This document shows positions 1 through 11,639 of a DNA stretch of 64,000 nt, piece after piece. Numbering within the stretch: the first letter of the stretch is position 1; the number at the start of each line of letters is the position of its first letter. Position numbers and translations under genes: made by a program. The notes beneath the pieces are model-generated. The model was not told the DNA's origin. It saw nothing but the letters and a program-made list of their open reading frames with translations, and did not search any database. Origin of the DNA: Siphonodentalium dalli (lineage: Eukaryota; Mollusca; Scaphopoda; Gadilida; Siphonodentaliidae); NCBI GenBank assembly GCA_032622095.1, contig CP136069.1:86824958-86888957 (forward strand), given 5' to 3'.

Positions 1-93
1 AGACTTATGTATCTGCAACATAAGGAATCTCAATTCAATAGAAAACTATTACTGAACATTTATTATTTGTCAAAATCAAAGAAATAGAACATG

Positions 94-262
94 TACAGTA
101 ATGCCCTAAATAATCAACTCCTTAACCACAGCAGAATTATGGGTAATTTTTCATTCATCGGAAAGCTCTCACTGGCAACAAGCCATATTTCCGACTAAAT
201 CCTGAAAAATTACCCATAATTCTGATGTGGTTAAGGAGTCGATTATTTAGGACATTACTGTA
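94..262. mobile_element. TA-flanked palindromic MITE (CAGTAATGCCC family), copy 1
   Basis: This is a nearly complete foldback: TA followed by CAGTAATGCCCTAAATAATC, and at the other end the complement, ending CATTACTG then TA. The TA target and CAG ends fit a Tc1/mariner-superfamily (pogo/Tigger-like) mobilised MITE. The apex holds the GAAAGCTCTC motif with one arm partly lost. Confidence 0.8.
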
Positions 263-754
263 TTACTGCACATTTATGATTTGCCAAAAACAAATAAATA
301 GACCATGTAGCTGGTGCAGTCATATAAACTGTTATGTCTGTGAGGGTATTTGAGCATCTATTTGGTAAAGCTCTACCGAGTCAAATAAATCCCGGAACAG
401 ACATAAACGGTTTAAAATCTACATGTGTTATTTATCCAACCAACATGTTTGTGGGGGAAATCTGTCACTTCCCTATGTTTTTCATTTGTTACATCAATGA
501 CGCCCTTCAGTTTATGAGATAAAGGAAACTAATTAGTATGACAAAATTGGTGAGGGTCTATTTCTTCGTGCATGCACATATTTTCCCTTATATAATTCCA
601 AATTAGAACACCCAATGAACCAACATACATTGTCTACAATCTCACGAACAATTCAAATTTATCGTTGGCGACGTCGCCAAAAAGGGTGATTATTTCAGGA
701 GCTCCAGGTAGATAATATCTACGCTCGGGTTAAAAGGGTTAAGCAAAACCAGAG

Positions 755-1580
755 GTCAATCCGAACAGCCATATGAAATTTGGAATCAATTGGACGAAAA
801 ATGTTGTCTGAAGTATTTAGTCATGTAAAAATTTAAATCCAAGATGCCGGCAGCCATGTTTTTCATTGTAAAATCGTTCAAATGTGATAGCTCTCATCTA
901 GAAGTTATCCTAAACATGCCTGTAAATTTTCGAAACATTTCTTCAATAAATGTTGGCTGCAGAATGTGCCGTTGGATTCAAATGTGAAATCCAAGATGGC
1001 CACTGGAGGCCATGTTTTTTAGTGAATATGGGAAAAATTGGTTGGTCCTATCTAGAGGTCACCCAAAGATATATATAAAGTTTGGTGATGACCAGATGAG
1101 GGATGTGGCCTGTAGGGGGCACCGATGCATTTAGTAACATGTGCAAAGAGTAAAATCAAAGATGGCTGCTGGTGGCCATGTTTTTTAACAAAATTTTTGG
1201 AAAAAATATATGGCTCCCATTTAAAGGTAACCATGAAGATCCATATGAAGTTTGTTGACAATCAGATGAGGGATGTAGCCTGTAAAGCTGTGCCAAAGTA
1301 TTTGGTAATGTAAATAATAAAAAACAAGATGGCTGCTGGTGGCCATGTTTTCAACAAATTCGGAAAAATTTAATAGCTCCCATCAAGATCCATTAGAGCT
1401 TGGTGATGACTTAATGAGGGATGTAGTTTGCAGGATGTGCCAAAGGATTTAGTCATGAAAAGAGTAAAATCCAAGATGGTTGCCAGTGGCCATGCTTTTC
1501 ATCGAAAATCATTCAAATTCAATAGCTCCTATCTAGAGGTAATCCTAAATCACATCTGTAAATTTTCAAAACAATTCTCC
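755..1580 (+). repeat. ~155-base tandem array (AATCCAAGATGGCTGC family), left part
   Basis: The motif AAATCCAAGATGGCTGCTGG followed by GGCCATGTTTT recurs at about 836, 990, 1150, 1320 and 1470. The array stops near 1580 and resumes at 2650, so the 1581-2650 block looks inserted. Open frames here are repeats of one another and are not genes. Confidence 0.75.
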
Positions 1581-2650
1581 AACAAGAGGTACGCTGTCGC
1601 GTGGCATTTGCCCCCGACCATAGCCATTCGGATTAAGCATGGACGAAACTGCAGATATCCGAGTGGGTCTATATGACCATTCCAAAAGAAGTTCGTACTA
1701 GAAATTCCGGAAACCCAAAAACAAGCGATCCGGAAACCCAAAAAGGGCCATAACTCTGGGAAAAATTAATCAGATCATACCCAAATTCGCACTTGACATG
1801 TATTTTCATATAACTGATCCACAAAAATACGGGATTTGCAATCGTACCACCAAAGCTAATGCTATCATTTGGAAACCCAAAAAACTAAAAACAATTGAAT
1901 TTTCTAAGTAAAAAAGGGCCATAACTCTAGTGAAAATGGGTGGACGAAACCCGCACTATGCATGTAGCTGTTCCCCCATGCTGCTCTATCACCGTACCAA
2001 ATATCAGCTAAATCTTCTCAGCGGTTGCTGAACAATAATGCGAAATGTTTGTACGGACGGACAAAATTGAAATTTTCTAAGTTGAAAAAAGGGCCATAAC
2101 TCAGGCAAAAATCATCAGATCATACCCAAATTCGCACTTGACATGTATTTTCATATAACTGATCCACAAAAATACGGGATTTGCAATCGTACCACCAAAG
2201 CTCACGCTATCATCTGGAAACCCAAACAAATAAGAGAAAAATTGAATTTTCTAAGTAAAAAAAGGGCCATAGCTCTGGTGAAAATGGGTGTACGAAACCC
2301 GTGCTATGAATGTAGCTGTTCCCCCATGCTGCTCTATCACCATAACAAATATCAGTTAAATCTGCTCAGTGGTTGCTGAACAATAATGCAAAATGTTTGT
2401 ACGGACAGAATAAATTGAATTTTCTAAGTAAAAAAAGGGCCATAACTCTGGTGAAAATGGGTGGACAAAACCCGCGCTATGCATGTAGCTGTTCCCCCAT
2501 GCTGCTCTATCACCATACCAAATATCAGTTAAATCTGCCCAGCGGTTGCTGAACAATAATGCAAAATGTTTGTACGGACAGACGTACGGACGTACGTACG
2601 GACGGAGACGTCGACTATATACCCGCCGACTTCAAGTCGGGGGCATAATA
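1581..2650 (+). mobile_element. Tandem-repeat element inserted in the array, with an ACGG microsatellite tail
   Basis: It starts near AACAAGAGGTACGCTGTCGC. It contains three or so copies of a block with AAAAAAGGGCCATAACTCTG and CTGTTCCCCCATGCTGCTCT. It ends with GTACGGACGTACGTACGGAC, then CCGACTTCAAGTCGGGGGCA, a small hairpin. Tandem cores followed by an ACGG-type microsatellite resemble the bivalve 'pearl' (helitron-like, non-autonomous) elements. The exact ends are uncertain. Confidence 0.55.
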
Positions 2651-2912
2651 AAAGCAGGCAGCAGGGTGTGCCAATGGATTAAAATTTAAAATCCAAGATG
2701 GCTGCTGGTGGCAATGTTTTAAAAAAAATTCGGGAAATATTAATGGCTCCCATCAAGAGGTCACCCTGTAGACCCATATGAATTTTGGTGACGATTGGAT
2801 GAGATATGTCACATGTAGGGTGTGCTGAAGGAAATTGTTGATGGAAGAACGGATGGATGCACAGAGATGGACTATGGATACCAAACCATGGAAATAGCTC
2901 AAACTTCGACTT
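2651..2912 (+). repeat. ~155-base tandem array, right part and terminal motif
   Basis: It resumes the array (AAATCCAAGATGGCTGCTGG), then GTCACCCTGTAGACCCATAT and a tail with ACCATGGAAATAGCTCAAAC, a motif also found at the end of the large array near 15000. A fragment of the same tail unit occurs at 6985-7100. Confidence 0.65.
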
Positions 2913-3366
2913 TGTCAAATTGACCTAAAATTGCCATACCCGGAACTATTTGCAACAGAAATATTTTTTTGCAGAAATAAATATATAAACCCACGATTAT
3001 TACAAAACATAAACAAGAATCCAGAAAAGAGAAATTGGTGTAATTGGTGAAATAAATTTGCTAAATTTTGGCAAATTATTAAATTCCATGATTTTCACAG
3101 ATGTTTATGAAAAAGTCATATTCACAAGTCCTTCAGTTTTATTGATCTTACTTTCCTCATGACTCAACAGAAAAACGTTCCAAGATTCCTTTTAAATGCT
3201 GATACTAGTATTAAAATGGTCCTTCAATATAAAGGACTCTATTGATACTGTCACAAAGTGACAACTACATGCAGTTCAGTTCTCATATTTGTTGCATTTA
3301 TAGAGTCATCGGCTCTGTATGAGCGCTCATTGCTTCAATGTGCATTTAAAAATTCTCATTCCTTAA

Positions 3367-3555
3367 CCCTTTCATAAATATAGCTACCTGAAATTCTGCT
3401 AAAACCCTGTGCCAATGCATTCTCTTATATATGTGAGTCTCCCATAGGGAGCCTCATATATATATAAGAGAATACATTTGCCTAGCAATATTTACCTTGA
3501 CCTTGTAGCAAAACCAGTGCATTCTATTATATTTGTGAGGCTCCCTATGGGAGTG
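3367..3555. mobile_element. Truncated CCCTTTCAT element with one and a half hairpins
   Basis: TTAA at 3363-3366 and 3556-3559 flanks it. One full hairpin (3411-3482) is followed by the spacer TATTTACCTTGACCTTGTA and half of a second hairpin ending GGCTCCCTATGGGAGTG. The right end is lost. Confidence 0.6.
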
Positions 3556-3785
3556 TTAAGAAATAAACATATTCCCTGCATTGTTTGTTCAATGTTATAA
3601 AGTTCCCTGTCAGAACATCAAAAAGTTCCCAGGTTTTGTACTGGTGGAATATGATCTCTACAGATAGAGTAGAGATTCACGCCATGATCTAGGACAAACC
3701 GTGTTATTAAAATGTTGATATATGTTCCCTTCTTGCTGCTTCATTAGCATACTAATTATTCAAACATGACCCACAATGACTGAGA

Positions 3786-3989
3786 TACAGTAATGCCCTA
3801 AGTAATCGACCTCTTAACCACAGCATAATTATGGGTAACTTTTCAGGATTTAGTCGGAAATATGGTTTGTTGCCATCTCCCCGAGAGCTTTCCAATGAAT
3901 GGCAACAAGCCATATTTCCGACTAAATCCTGAAAAGTTACCCATAATTCTGCTGTGGTTAAGAGGTCGATTACTAAGGGCATTACTGTA
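3786..3989. mobile_element. TA-flanked palindromic MITE (CAGTAATGCCC family), copy 2
   Basis: A full foldback of about 200 bases, with arms from TACAGTAATGCCCTAAGTAA to the complementary GGGCATTACTGTA. It contains overlapping open frames on both strands (3752-4047) that are palindrome artefacts. Confidence 0.85.
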
Positions 3990-4268
3990 CAGAGCACAAA
4001 GTTGGCACAGGCGGATTTTCACTCTAAGGGCCATAATTCTGCAATAAAGGAATGGACGAAGCCCGTTCCATGTGGATATCCCTTTCCTGATGGTTCATGA
4101 GCATTCCAAAGATCATTCAAATATGACATAATGAGATAGAGAGCTCCAAAGTTTTTATGGACAGACCGACAGAAGTATGGACGGATTCACAGATGTAACT
4201 TGTTTCTATAACCCCACCTCCACCATACTTTATTTGCAGGGGATAACAAATAGAATAGAAAAGTTTAA

Positions 4269-5450
4269 AGGTACTCAATCCGATAAAACTCCTCTCAATT
4301 ACTATTTCAATGGCTTCGGGTGTCAAAAATATTTGATTCGAGTCGAGGAAGTCACCCATCAAAGCTCAGATTTGTTAGATATCGATTTTAGAAATCTATT
4401 AATTTTCATTATCGGGAATTCTTTCTGGCCCAGAAGACAGTCAAAATTTTGTTATTATTACCACTTGATTATAGAGTTATCCATCCTTGTCTGTTTGAAT
4501 AGAGTTTTGGCGTAAAATCTCGAGCAGGTTACCAAATTGACGGCAGTTATTATAGTTCAATATAGTTTCGTAAATTGCGCTCACAAATATGCATGATATA
4601 TTGGGAAATCAATTTGATTTTTGTTAGTTTTTCCAGTTGGCTACATGGATAGATGGTTCTTCATATACCTATTTATTTTGAAACAAACAAAATTACCAAA
4701 AATAAACGGCAACTACCGTACATAGAATTATCCCCCTTCTCATAACGTATAACATAATAGTATTTTTATAATTTTATCGGGAAACGTTGGCATTTTTCTT
4801 ACCAGTTCTTGGTGGCTATTAACTGATATTTGGTGGGTAGTTAATGATTATTTGTTTAATATTACATGTGTGTAATGCATTTCTAACTGATTGATTGGAT
4901 ATATTCTAAATATAAACATGTATATAGTGAGTTTATTATCAATGGGGGTTGCCGTTCCTGACAAGAACATCGTTTTATTCTTGAACATTTTACAATCATA
5001 GATGATAATATAATATGGAATAACATTAAATTAATATAGATGAAGCTCTTTAGATATTATTTTTTTTAAACAAACTAAATTGATGATGAAATTGAATGAA
5101 CGAAACATAAACAATTCACTGTATTTCTAGACTGATGTTGGTGATAGAAAAACGGCGTATGCTTCTTTTTATCGTGATTTCGGCTTTATGCATATTCGGT
5201 TAACTGCATAAGAAAAGCCATGCACCGACGCTATGCAATAAAGCGAAATTGACTGTACTCATCTCGAGAACATAAGAATTTTCAAAAATCAATATCTAAT
5301 AACTCTGAGCTTTGTTTGATGGGTTCCTCGACTCGAATCAAATATTTTTTACCCCCAAAGCCAAAGAAATAGTAATATAGGACCCTCTGATCGGATTGTT
5401 GTTGTTGGAATCTGTTGAGATGGGGACCTCTCTTTACGGATTGAGTACCT
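4269..5450. mobile_element. TTAA-flanked foldback MITE, AGGTACTCAATCCG family, copy 1 (long)
   Basis: TTAA flanks it at 4265-4268 and 5451-5454. The inverted ends are AGGTACTCAATCCGAT and, on the right, CGGATTGAGTACCT. The arms (about 4269-4570 and 5250-5450) share blocks such as TATTTGATTCGAGTCGAGGA and its complement. The middle 680 bases are not shared with the other two copies. A 112-residue open frame at 4177-4515 comes from an arm and reappears in copy 3, so it reflects repeat sequence, not a gene. Confidence 0.75.
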
Positions 5451-5454
5451 TTAA

Positions 5455-5713
5455 CACCTTTCTATACTAAATACTCATTGCTGAGTAGTTCCCTCATAAA
5501 TATTCAGATAATAACTTATTAATAAGTTCAACAAACCGTTTGTTGAACTTATTATCTGAAGATTTACAAATACTAAATACTCATTGATGAGTAGTTCCTT
5601 CATAAAATATTCAGATAATAAGACAATCCTGAACATCCCTTCAAATGAATAATAGACCATTCCAATTTATACTTTCCTAACCAAATAGGAAAATCCATTT
5701 AGTAAAGAGAGGG
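5455..5713. mobile_element. TTAA-flanked CCCTTTCTATACTAAAT element, copy 1
   Basis: The left TTAA (5451-5454) is also the right flank of the preceding element; the right TTAA is at 5714-5717. The ends are CACCTTTCTATACTAAAT and the complement of ATTTAGTAAAGAGAGGG. The interior contains a duplicated ACTCATTGATGAGTAGTTCC block and the inverted pair AATAAGTTCAACAAACGG / TTTGTTGAACTTATT. The ends resemble the TTAA-CCC termini of piggyBac elements. Confidence 0.65.
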
Positions 5714-5752
5714 TTAAAGTGATGTAAAACACTCCGGTAGAGTGATCAAATA

Positions 5753-5910
5753 TAAAGTAATGGCCTAAATAATCGACTCCTTAGCTACAGCAGAATTATG
5801 GGTAACTTTTCAGGATTTATAGTCAGAAATATGGCTTGTTACCATTCATCGGAAAGCTATCACTGATGAATTATATGGTTAAGGAGTCGATTATTTTGGG
5901 CATTACTGTA
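5753..5910. mobile_element. TA-flanked palindromic MITE (CAGTAATGCCC family), copy 3
   Basis: It has the same arms, but part of the right arm is deleted: only AATTATATGGTTAAGGAGTC and the terminal GGCATTACTGTA remain. The left tip has AAAGTAATGGCC. Confidence 0.75.
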
Positions 5911-6024
5911 AATGGAGAATAATCTTGTTCAAATAGTAATTTTTACAAATATTATATCCAAATTGACAACACACACCATCATTCTTATATAGTAATTCAA
6001 TGCAGTGACTCTCAGTGGCAACTT

Positions 6025-6222
6025 GTTTTCTTTAGTTTATCACCGATAGATGCGTCCCGAATCGAGTAGTAAATATTTACAATTACGCATAGTTCAGTCG
6101 ATGTTTTCTTATATGGAGTGGTACGGCCGATTTGCTTCAGATTTTCTGTGATGTTAGTCAGAATGCTACATTCCTCCAGTTGGCACAGCGCCTGGATACT
6201 AACTGATCAGTTTCACGCACAC
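6025..6222 (+). repeat. ~190-base dispersed repeat, copy 1
   Basis: It matches 33280-33455: TCTTTAGTTTATCACCGATA, GATGCGTCCCGAATCGAGTA, GATTTGCTTCAGATTTTCTG and ACTAACTGATCAGTTTC. Stops occur in all frames near its centre, so it is not obviously an exon. Confidence 0.7.
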
Positions 6223-6615
6223 GAACAAGTACATAGTATGTATTTAATATATTGATACAAGAAATTAAGATACCTTGAATATGTGAGAACCAACCAGCAG
6301 GGCTCCATCGCACAGAAAGTTATTTTGAAACATTTCTTGGATACTTTGTAGAAACTTTGAAGCATGTACCTGATTAATGTAGACTCTTTTGGTACTCATA
6401 TTCGAACAATGTACAGCAATGATTATATTCTACAAAGAAGAAAGTATACACGTCAATAATACTGAAGCTCTCAAGGATAGTATTCTCACCTGCCGAATAA
6501 TAACGAAGGGTGCATTTTGGTAGAATTTGACAACAGTGAAGCTGGAAAATAATAATTAAAGAGGTACTGCATATGTACACTGACCCATCCTATTTATTAA
6601 TGGGACATGCATCTC

Positions 6616-6877
6616 CTTTTATACTCAGCAGAATATATGCAACAAATGAATGAATGTTAGCCACGGATTTATAGTGCAAAATGCACTCATTTCCTCTATG
6701 AACGATGCAAACAACATGGTGAATATATTAATGAATTTATGACTTGAGTCATTAATTTATGTTCAATAAAATTACAATGTTATTTGCATCGTTCATAGAG
6801 CACATGAGTGAATTTTGCACTCATCCATGGCTCAAATTCATTCATTTGTTGAATATATTCTGTTGAGTATGATAAAA
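6616..6877. repeat. Foldback element with ~100-base arms
   Basis: The left arm (6616-6718) and right arm (6775-6877) are complementary. Landmarks are TCAGCAGAATATATGCAACA / TGTTGAATATATTCTGTTGA and CTATGAACGATGCAAA / TTTGCATCGTTCATAG. The loop is AT-rich. No coding content. Confidence 0.75.
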
Positions 6878-6984
6878 CAAGATGGTCCCATAAATGGTCG
6901 GATTTAGGGCACAGTCAACCTTTAATGTGTCACTGCACTTCTTAAGTGCCAGCTGCATCTTCATTGTATATATAATCTGAATAG

Positions 6985-7100
6985 TTATTAAAGGGCCCAT
7001 CCAGAGGTCACCCCGAAGATACATATGAAGTTTGGTGACGATCGGATGAGAGATGTGACCTGTAGGATGTGCAATGGAAATTGTTGATGGACAGACACAC
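6985..7100 (+). repeat. Single fragment of the tail unit of the AATCCAAGATGG arrays
   Basis: It matches 2745-2865: CCAGAGGTCACCCCGAAGAT, GAAGTTTGGTGACGATCGGA and AAATTGTTGATGGACAGAC. Confidence 0.6.
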
Positions 7101-8151
7101 GAATGCGAATGCCCATACATTTGGTTCATTACTATGATCTCTATATCATTATCATACAACAAGAGCATTATTTTATAATTATTACATTTTTATACACGAT
7201 TATCTCCATAAAATGTTAAATATATTGTGGTCAATATTCCATTTGAATTCCTTCATAGACTTATAATAAGTGTTGGGTCCAGTGCCATATATCCCTGTGC
7301 CGAGCTAACCATTCCAACCCCCCCCCCCCCCCCCCCATGCACAACAATTATAACAATATAACAACAGGTATATCGTGGGCATGATTTTGAGGTGCAATGG
7401 TTCAATTTTACAACCCAGCCCAGTGTTTCACACAAGAGAGTTAACTTCACATAAATGACACATATATAAATAGCATTCATTGCAACTCAGAATACAACGT
7501 TATCAACAACCAGCTGACACCTGCAAGAATGTTCGGGATGCACACATGCGTAAATGGTAAAGGGAATGAGTCCGTGCATAATACCTACATATTGTGTCCA
7601 CAAACTTATATCCTTATCGTCGAGATATAAAGCCGGCATTACATTGTCGCAAATATCGAAATGTGTTTCCAAATATTCGTTTAAGTGCGAACATTTTTAA
7701 TTCGTTTCACAGCAGTTCAGTGGAGCATCGAGCGCAAAATAATATCAAGGCACGTGTTCGCTTTATTTACATTCATTTTGCGCATGCTTGTCACGCCCAC
7801 AATGTCGTTGACCGCGGACATGGGGTCACATACCATTGCAAGAGCTAACGTTTTCGCGCCAGATTCATGATAAAAACAAACAAAAACCTATAATTATTCA
7901 AGTGCATTAAGAATGAGAGAGAGAAAAAAAATCCAAACCCGGAAATAATTTCAACAGTATGTTTCTTTGCAGGATTAATTATATTAACCCTTTGAATTTA
8001 TGAACACCACGCTAACACTATGATTTTCTCTAAAATTCTGGCTTCGTGCCAAACTGCACAACGAGTACGTTAGTCTACATGACATTTAACATGTGTCCAC
8101 ACATCACTAGTGTAGTGTATATGGTATATGATAAGGATATAGGCCATATAG
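7101..8151. other. No gene seen
   Basis: AT-rich sequence with a C-run at about 7318-7336. Frames of 60-84 residues around 7487-7870 overlap on both strands and show no family resemblance. A region near 7700-7860 is less AT-rich but I recognise nothing in it. Confidence 0.5.
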
Positions 8152-8668
8152 ACACCCCTGATCAAGTTGTCCTGCAAATGTGCTATGATGCTGTTAGGGC
8201 AAACAGATGCTGTTAAGAAAAAGTACCGTTAGTTTGTCTAAAGTTGTCATTTTTTGTGGTGTTAATTTTGGCTAATCCGAGGGATTTGAGAAAAAGCCAG
8301 TGTCTGTATGAAACAAACATTCGGGAACATATATATTTTTGAAAAATTGAATAATTCCTGCGCTGGTGTTTGTAAAACGACATGAATAGCCAAATTGATT
8401 AGAGTCGATTTTCAACAACTATAATATGTATAGGCTAGCTACAATTAGTATTACAACTATTTCGCAAAATATATGTTTCTCGAATATTTTATACAAATAA
8501 TGACTTTTCTTGATATGCTCAGATTATTCGAAAACCACAAAAATACAAGTTTACAAAAAATAACGGTAATTTTTCTTAACAGCATCATTTTGTCCTAACA
8601 GCATCATAGCGGCAAACCAGCAGGACCCAATCGCATCATAGCACATGTGCAGGACCACACAGGGGTGA
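8152..8668. repeat. Foldback element with ACACCCCTG ends
   Basis: The left arm (about 8152-8232) contains GTCCTGCAAATGTGCTATGA, TGATGCTGTTAGG and GATGCTGTTAAGAAAAA. The right arm (about 8563-8668) holds the complements in reverse order and ends CACAGGGGTG. The right arm has about 30 extra bases. The loop of about 330 bases is AT-rich and non-coding. Confidence 0.7.
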
Positions 8669-9590
8669 TAGAGTTACTTGGAATGTCAGGTGGTAATCCG
8701 ACCGTTGCAAGGGACCCACTCCCCAATTTATGATAATTTTTCACTGGCCGATATAATGAATGCATATAATGTGAGTGAGGTTTTGGGGAAGGGAAATATA
8801 ACTAGTTTTCTGAACCGAAATTCTCTAATCACTTTGAACAGTTACCGGCGTATAATTATATAGCCGTCAACCATGGAGTGGTGGAAAAAAGTTCCGGACA
8901 TGTAGGCGCTTTTTTTTCCATTTTGACCTATCTTGGCACCCATCCCACCCCCATATTTTTTTTTCAGCAAAAAAATTCCGGTGTATTTTCAGATAGGCCT
9001 ATCCACCCCCTTTTTCGAAGATTTGTGACAATTTAAATATCTCCTCCATAACAGAACTCTTCGATCAACTTGTTCGATAAAGGCCCACCTTTCTTTTCCT
9101 ACTGTTCCATAACTGCGAACCTACAGTTATGCACATTGAAAATCCATAAATATACAGCAGGTCACAGTGATTGCACATTTTAAAATGTCCTTAATTATCT
9201 TATATACCAAATAGTCAAGTCACGCAAAAACACATCCTTTGAGTACAAATGAATATGAATAAAATGTAACTGTTCACTAATATACATGTATACATGCATG
9301 GACACAGCCTTTGATGTGAATTGGAGTACCATTTTACGGTCTTGTTCTGTCCATGGTGAGGAGGATTATAAATGAAGATGCGGTAGAACACCAAACAGGT
9401 TGATAGAATGTAGTACATGAGTCTGTTATCCATATGCCAGGTAGATCATGCCATGAATCTCTACTCTGGCTATAACGCCCGTAGATATCATATTCCACCA
9501 GAACAAAACCTTGGAACTTTTTGAAGTTTTAACAGGGAACCTTATGAAGTTGAAAAAATATATTTCTTAGTTATATTATTTGTTACTTAA

Positions 9591-10049
9591 AGGTACTCAA
9601 TCCGATCAGAGGGTCCCCATCTCATCAGATTCCAACAACAACAATCCGATCAGAGGGTCCTATATTACTATTTCTTTGGCTTTGTGGTTAATAAATATTT
9701 GATTCGAGTCGAGGAACCCATCAAACAAAGCTCAGAGTTATTAGATATTGATTTTTGAAATTTGTTATTTTCTCGAGATGAGTACTAATACTTCGTAATC
9801 TGCTCGAGATGTGTACACCAAAACACTATTCAAACAGACAAGGATGGATAACTCTAATATCAAGTGGTAGTAATAACGCAATTTTGACTGTGTTCTGGGA
9901 CAGAAAGAATAGAAATAACGAAACTTCAAATATTGATATCTGATCACCCTGAGCGTTGATTGGTAGGATCCTCGACTAGAATCAATTATTTTTTACCCCC
10001 AAAGCCAAAGAAATAGTAATATAGGACCCTCTGATCGGATTGAGTACCT
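9591..10049. mobile_element. TTAA-flanked foldback MITE, AGGTACTCAATCCG family, copy 2
   Basis: TTAA at 9587-9590 and 10050-10053 flanks this 459-base element with the same inverted ends as the 4269 copy. The left arm carries the ATCCGATCAGAGGGTCC motif twice, separated by ACAACAACA. The right arm is its complement with one motif. No coding content. Confidence 0.8.
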
Positions 10050-10084
10050 TTAATGATGACATCTTGGGTTGGGGCGATTACATG

Positions 10085-10245
10085 CCACTGTAATCGATTA
10101 TGATTACAATTACGCTTGATTTACATGATTACGATTACGATTACAGATTACATTTATTTCATTGTAATCGATTACGATTACAATTACTTTAGTAAATGTA
10201 ATTGATTACTTTCTTGATTACATCTGATTACAATTGTTAGTTTCC
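10085..10245. repeat. ATTAC-rich imperfect repeat, left
   Basis: Imperfect copies of GTAATCGATTACGATTAC in both orientations, about 160 bases. The same type of sequence recurs at 15040-15190. Confidence 0.75.
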
Positions 10246-10990
10246 AACCAGTTTGATCTCAAAGGAATAAATAATGAAATAAATAAAATTAAAATATCAC
10301 TACATAACATGGACACAAGAATCGACTGAAACAATAGAAAGAAGCAAACAATAAACACATACACTTTTTACATTTGCATGTATTGGTGAGGTTTCATCGT
10401 GAAATTGTGCACCAACTTATTCGAAATATATTATGTTTCATGTGTATTTATTTATGTAAATATATTTTTAGTATATTTTTAAATGTTCTTACATGCATTG
10501 AAACTAACGCATAATATTTATGAAACTATCATTAGAAACAATTATAACTTATTTGCATGTTCTGTTAGATTCAATATCCAACACTATGAAATTAACACTA
10601 AGGTTTATTTGATTATCATCCATTGGTATCCTGATGAGATCATGTACCTTTATCCAGATTAACGTACTTGATGAGATTAACTGAGGCTTAACTCCATGAG
10701 TGCAGTAAATGGCAACCCAGCTAATTAGGTCTACCGATATACATCACACCTGCTTTGTTCAGTTAATTAGCCCAATTGTACCAGAGCTCCGACCGCCAAT
10801 TCAATTCGTTTAATCTTGTCGACCCATACATAATACATAGGTATTAAGATAACATATAATACATTTTTGTACATGGCTTACATAATAAATATTCAAATGA
10901 TATACATTATAATATATTAACAGTATTTACCGGTGGGACAAGACGTCCCGGCTTGAACGCCTGGACATCGACCATCTGCATATGGCGATC
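10246..10990. other. No gene seen
   Basis: AT-rich text without recognisable repeats. 11045-11640 is similar, with G-runs at about 11197-11209 and 11526-11541. Confidence 0.5.
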
Positions 10991-10996
10991 GGATTA

Positions 10997-11043
10997 CTGA
11001 CTTCAGCGGATAATGGATTCGTCTATAACCCCGCTGAAGTCAG
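10997..11043. repeat. Perfect 13-base hairpin
   Basis: CTGACTTCAGCGG (10997-11009) and CCGCTGAAGTCAG (11031-11043) are exactly complementary, with a 21-base loop, in a small GC-rich island. Confidence 0.7.
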
Positions 11044-11639
11044 ACTACCAAAACAAAGAAAATATTTAAAAAAAAATCTATTAAATATATATCTCTTGTT
11101 TATACCATTCACTTATATGACTAGTTAAGTCTACCAAACACTGTTGAAACCAGTAGTTTGTAAATACATCTCCACCCATGCCCTGGGGAGGATGGGGGGG
11201 GGGGGGGAGATAAAATGTCGAAACAACACGTCATAGCTAATGAAAAGCTCTCTAAATAAAATGCGATGGCCACGAAAAGGGCCGCCCCTAGGCCTGGAAC
11301 GCTCTTCGCGACATCCATGACAGCCTTCACACTATATATATATATACATCATCACATGAAAAAAAAAGACGTGAGAATACTGAAAATTCAAACTCACAAC
11401 TACCAAAATGTAAACACAAAACGTGCCATGGAGTGACGTACCTTTGACAACATTCAAATAATCTCATTTATACTACTAAACATACACAGTATGACCATAA
11501 ACTATGGACACAATATGTATGACCTGGGGGGGGGGGGGGGCAGCACGCAACCCTCTATGCCGGAGATGTCCTTGAATATTCATAATAACACTAACACAAC
11601 TGACACCATTTTAATATTATAACACGGGCCCCGTTCTTC

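Noticed and set aside
4177-4515. 112-residue open frame resembling the one at 24308-24658
   Set aside because: Both lie in the arms of TTAA foldback copies; the shared amino-acid text reflects shared repeat DNA, and the frame runs through the element edge.
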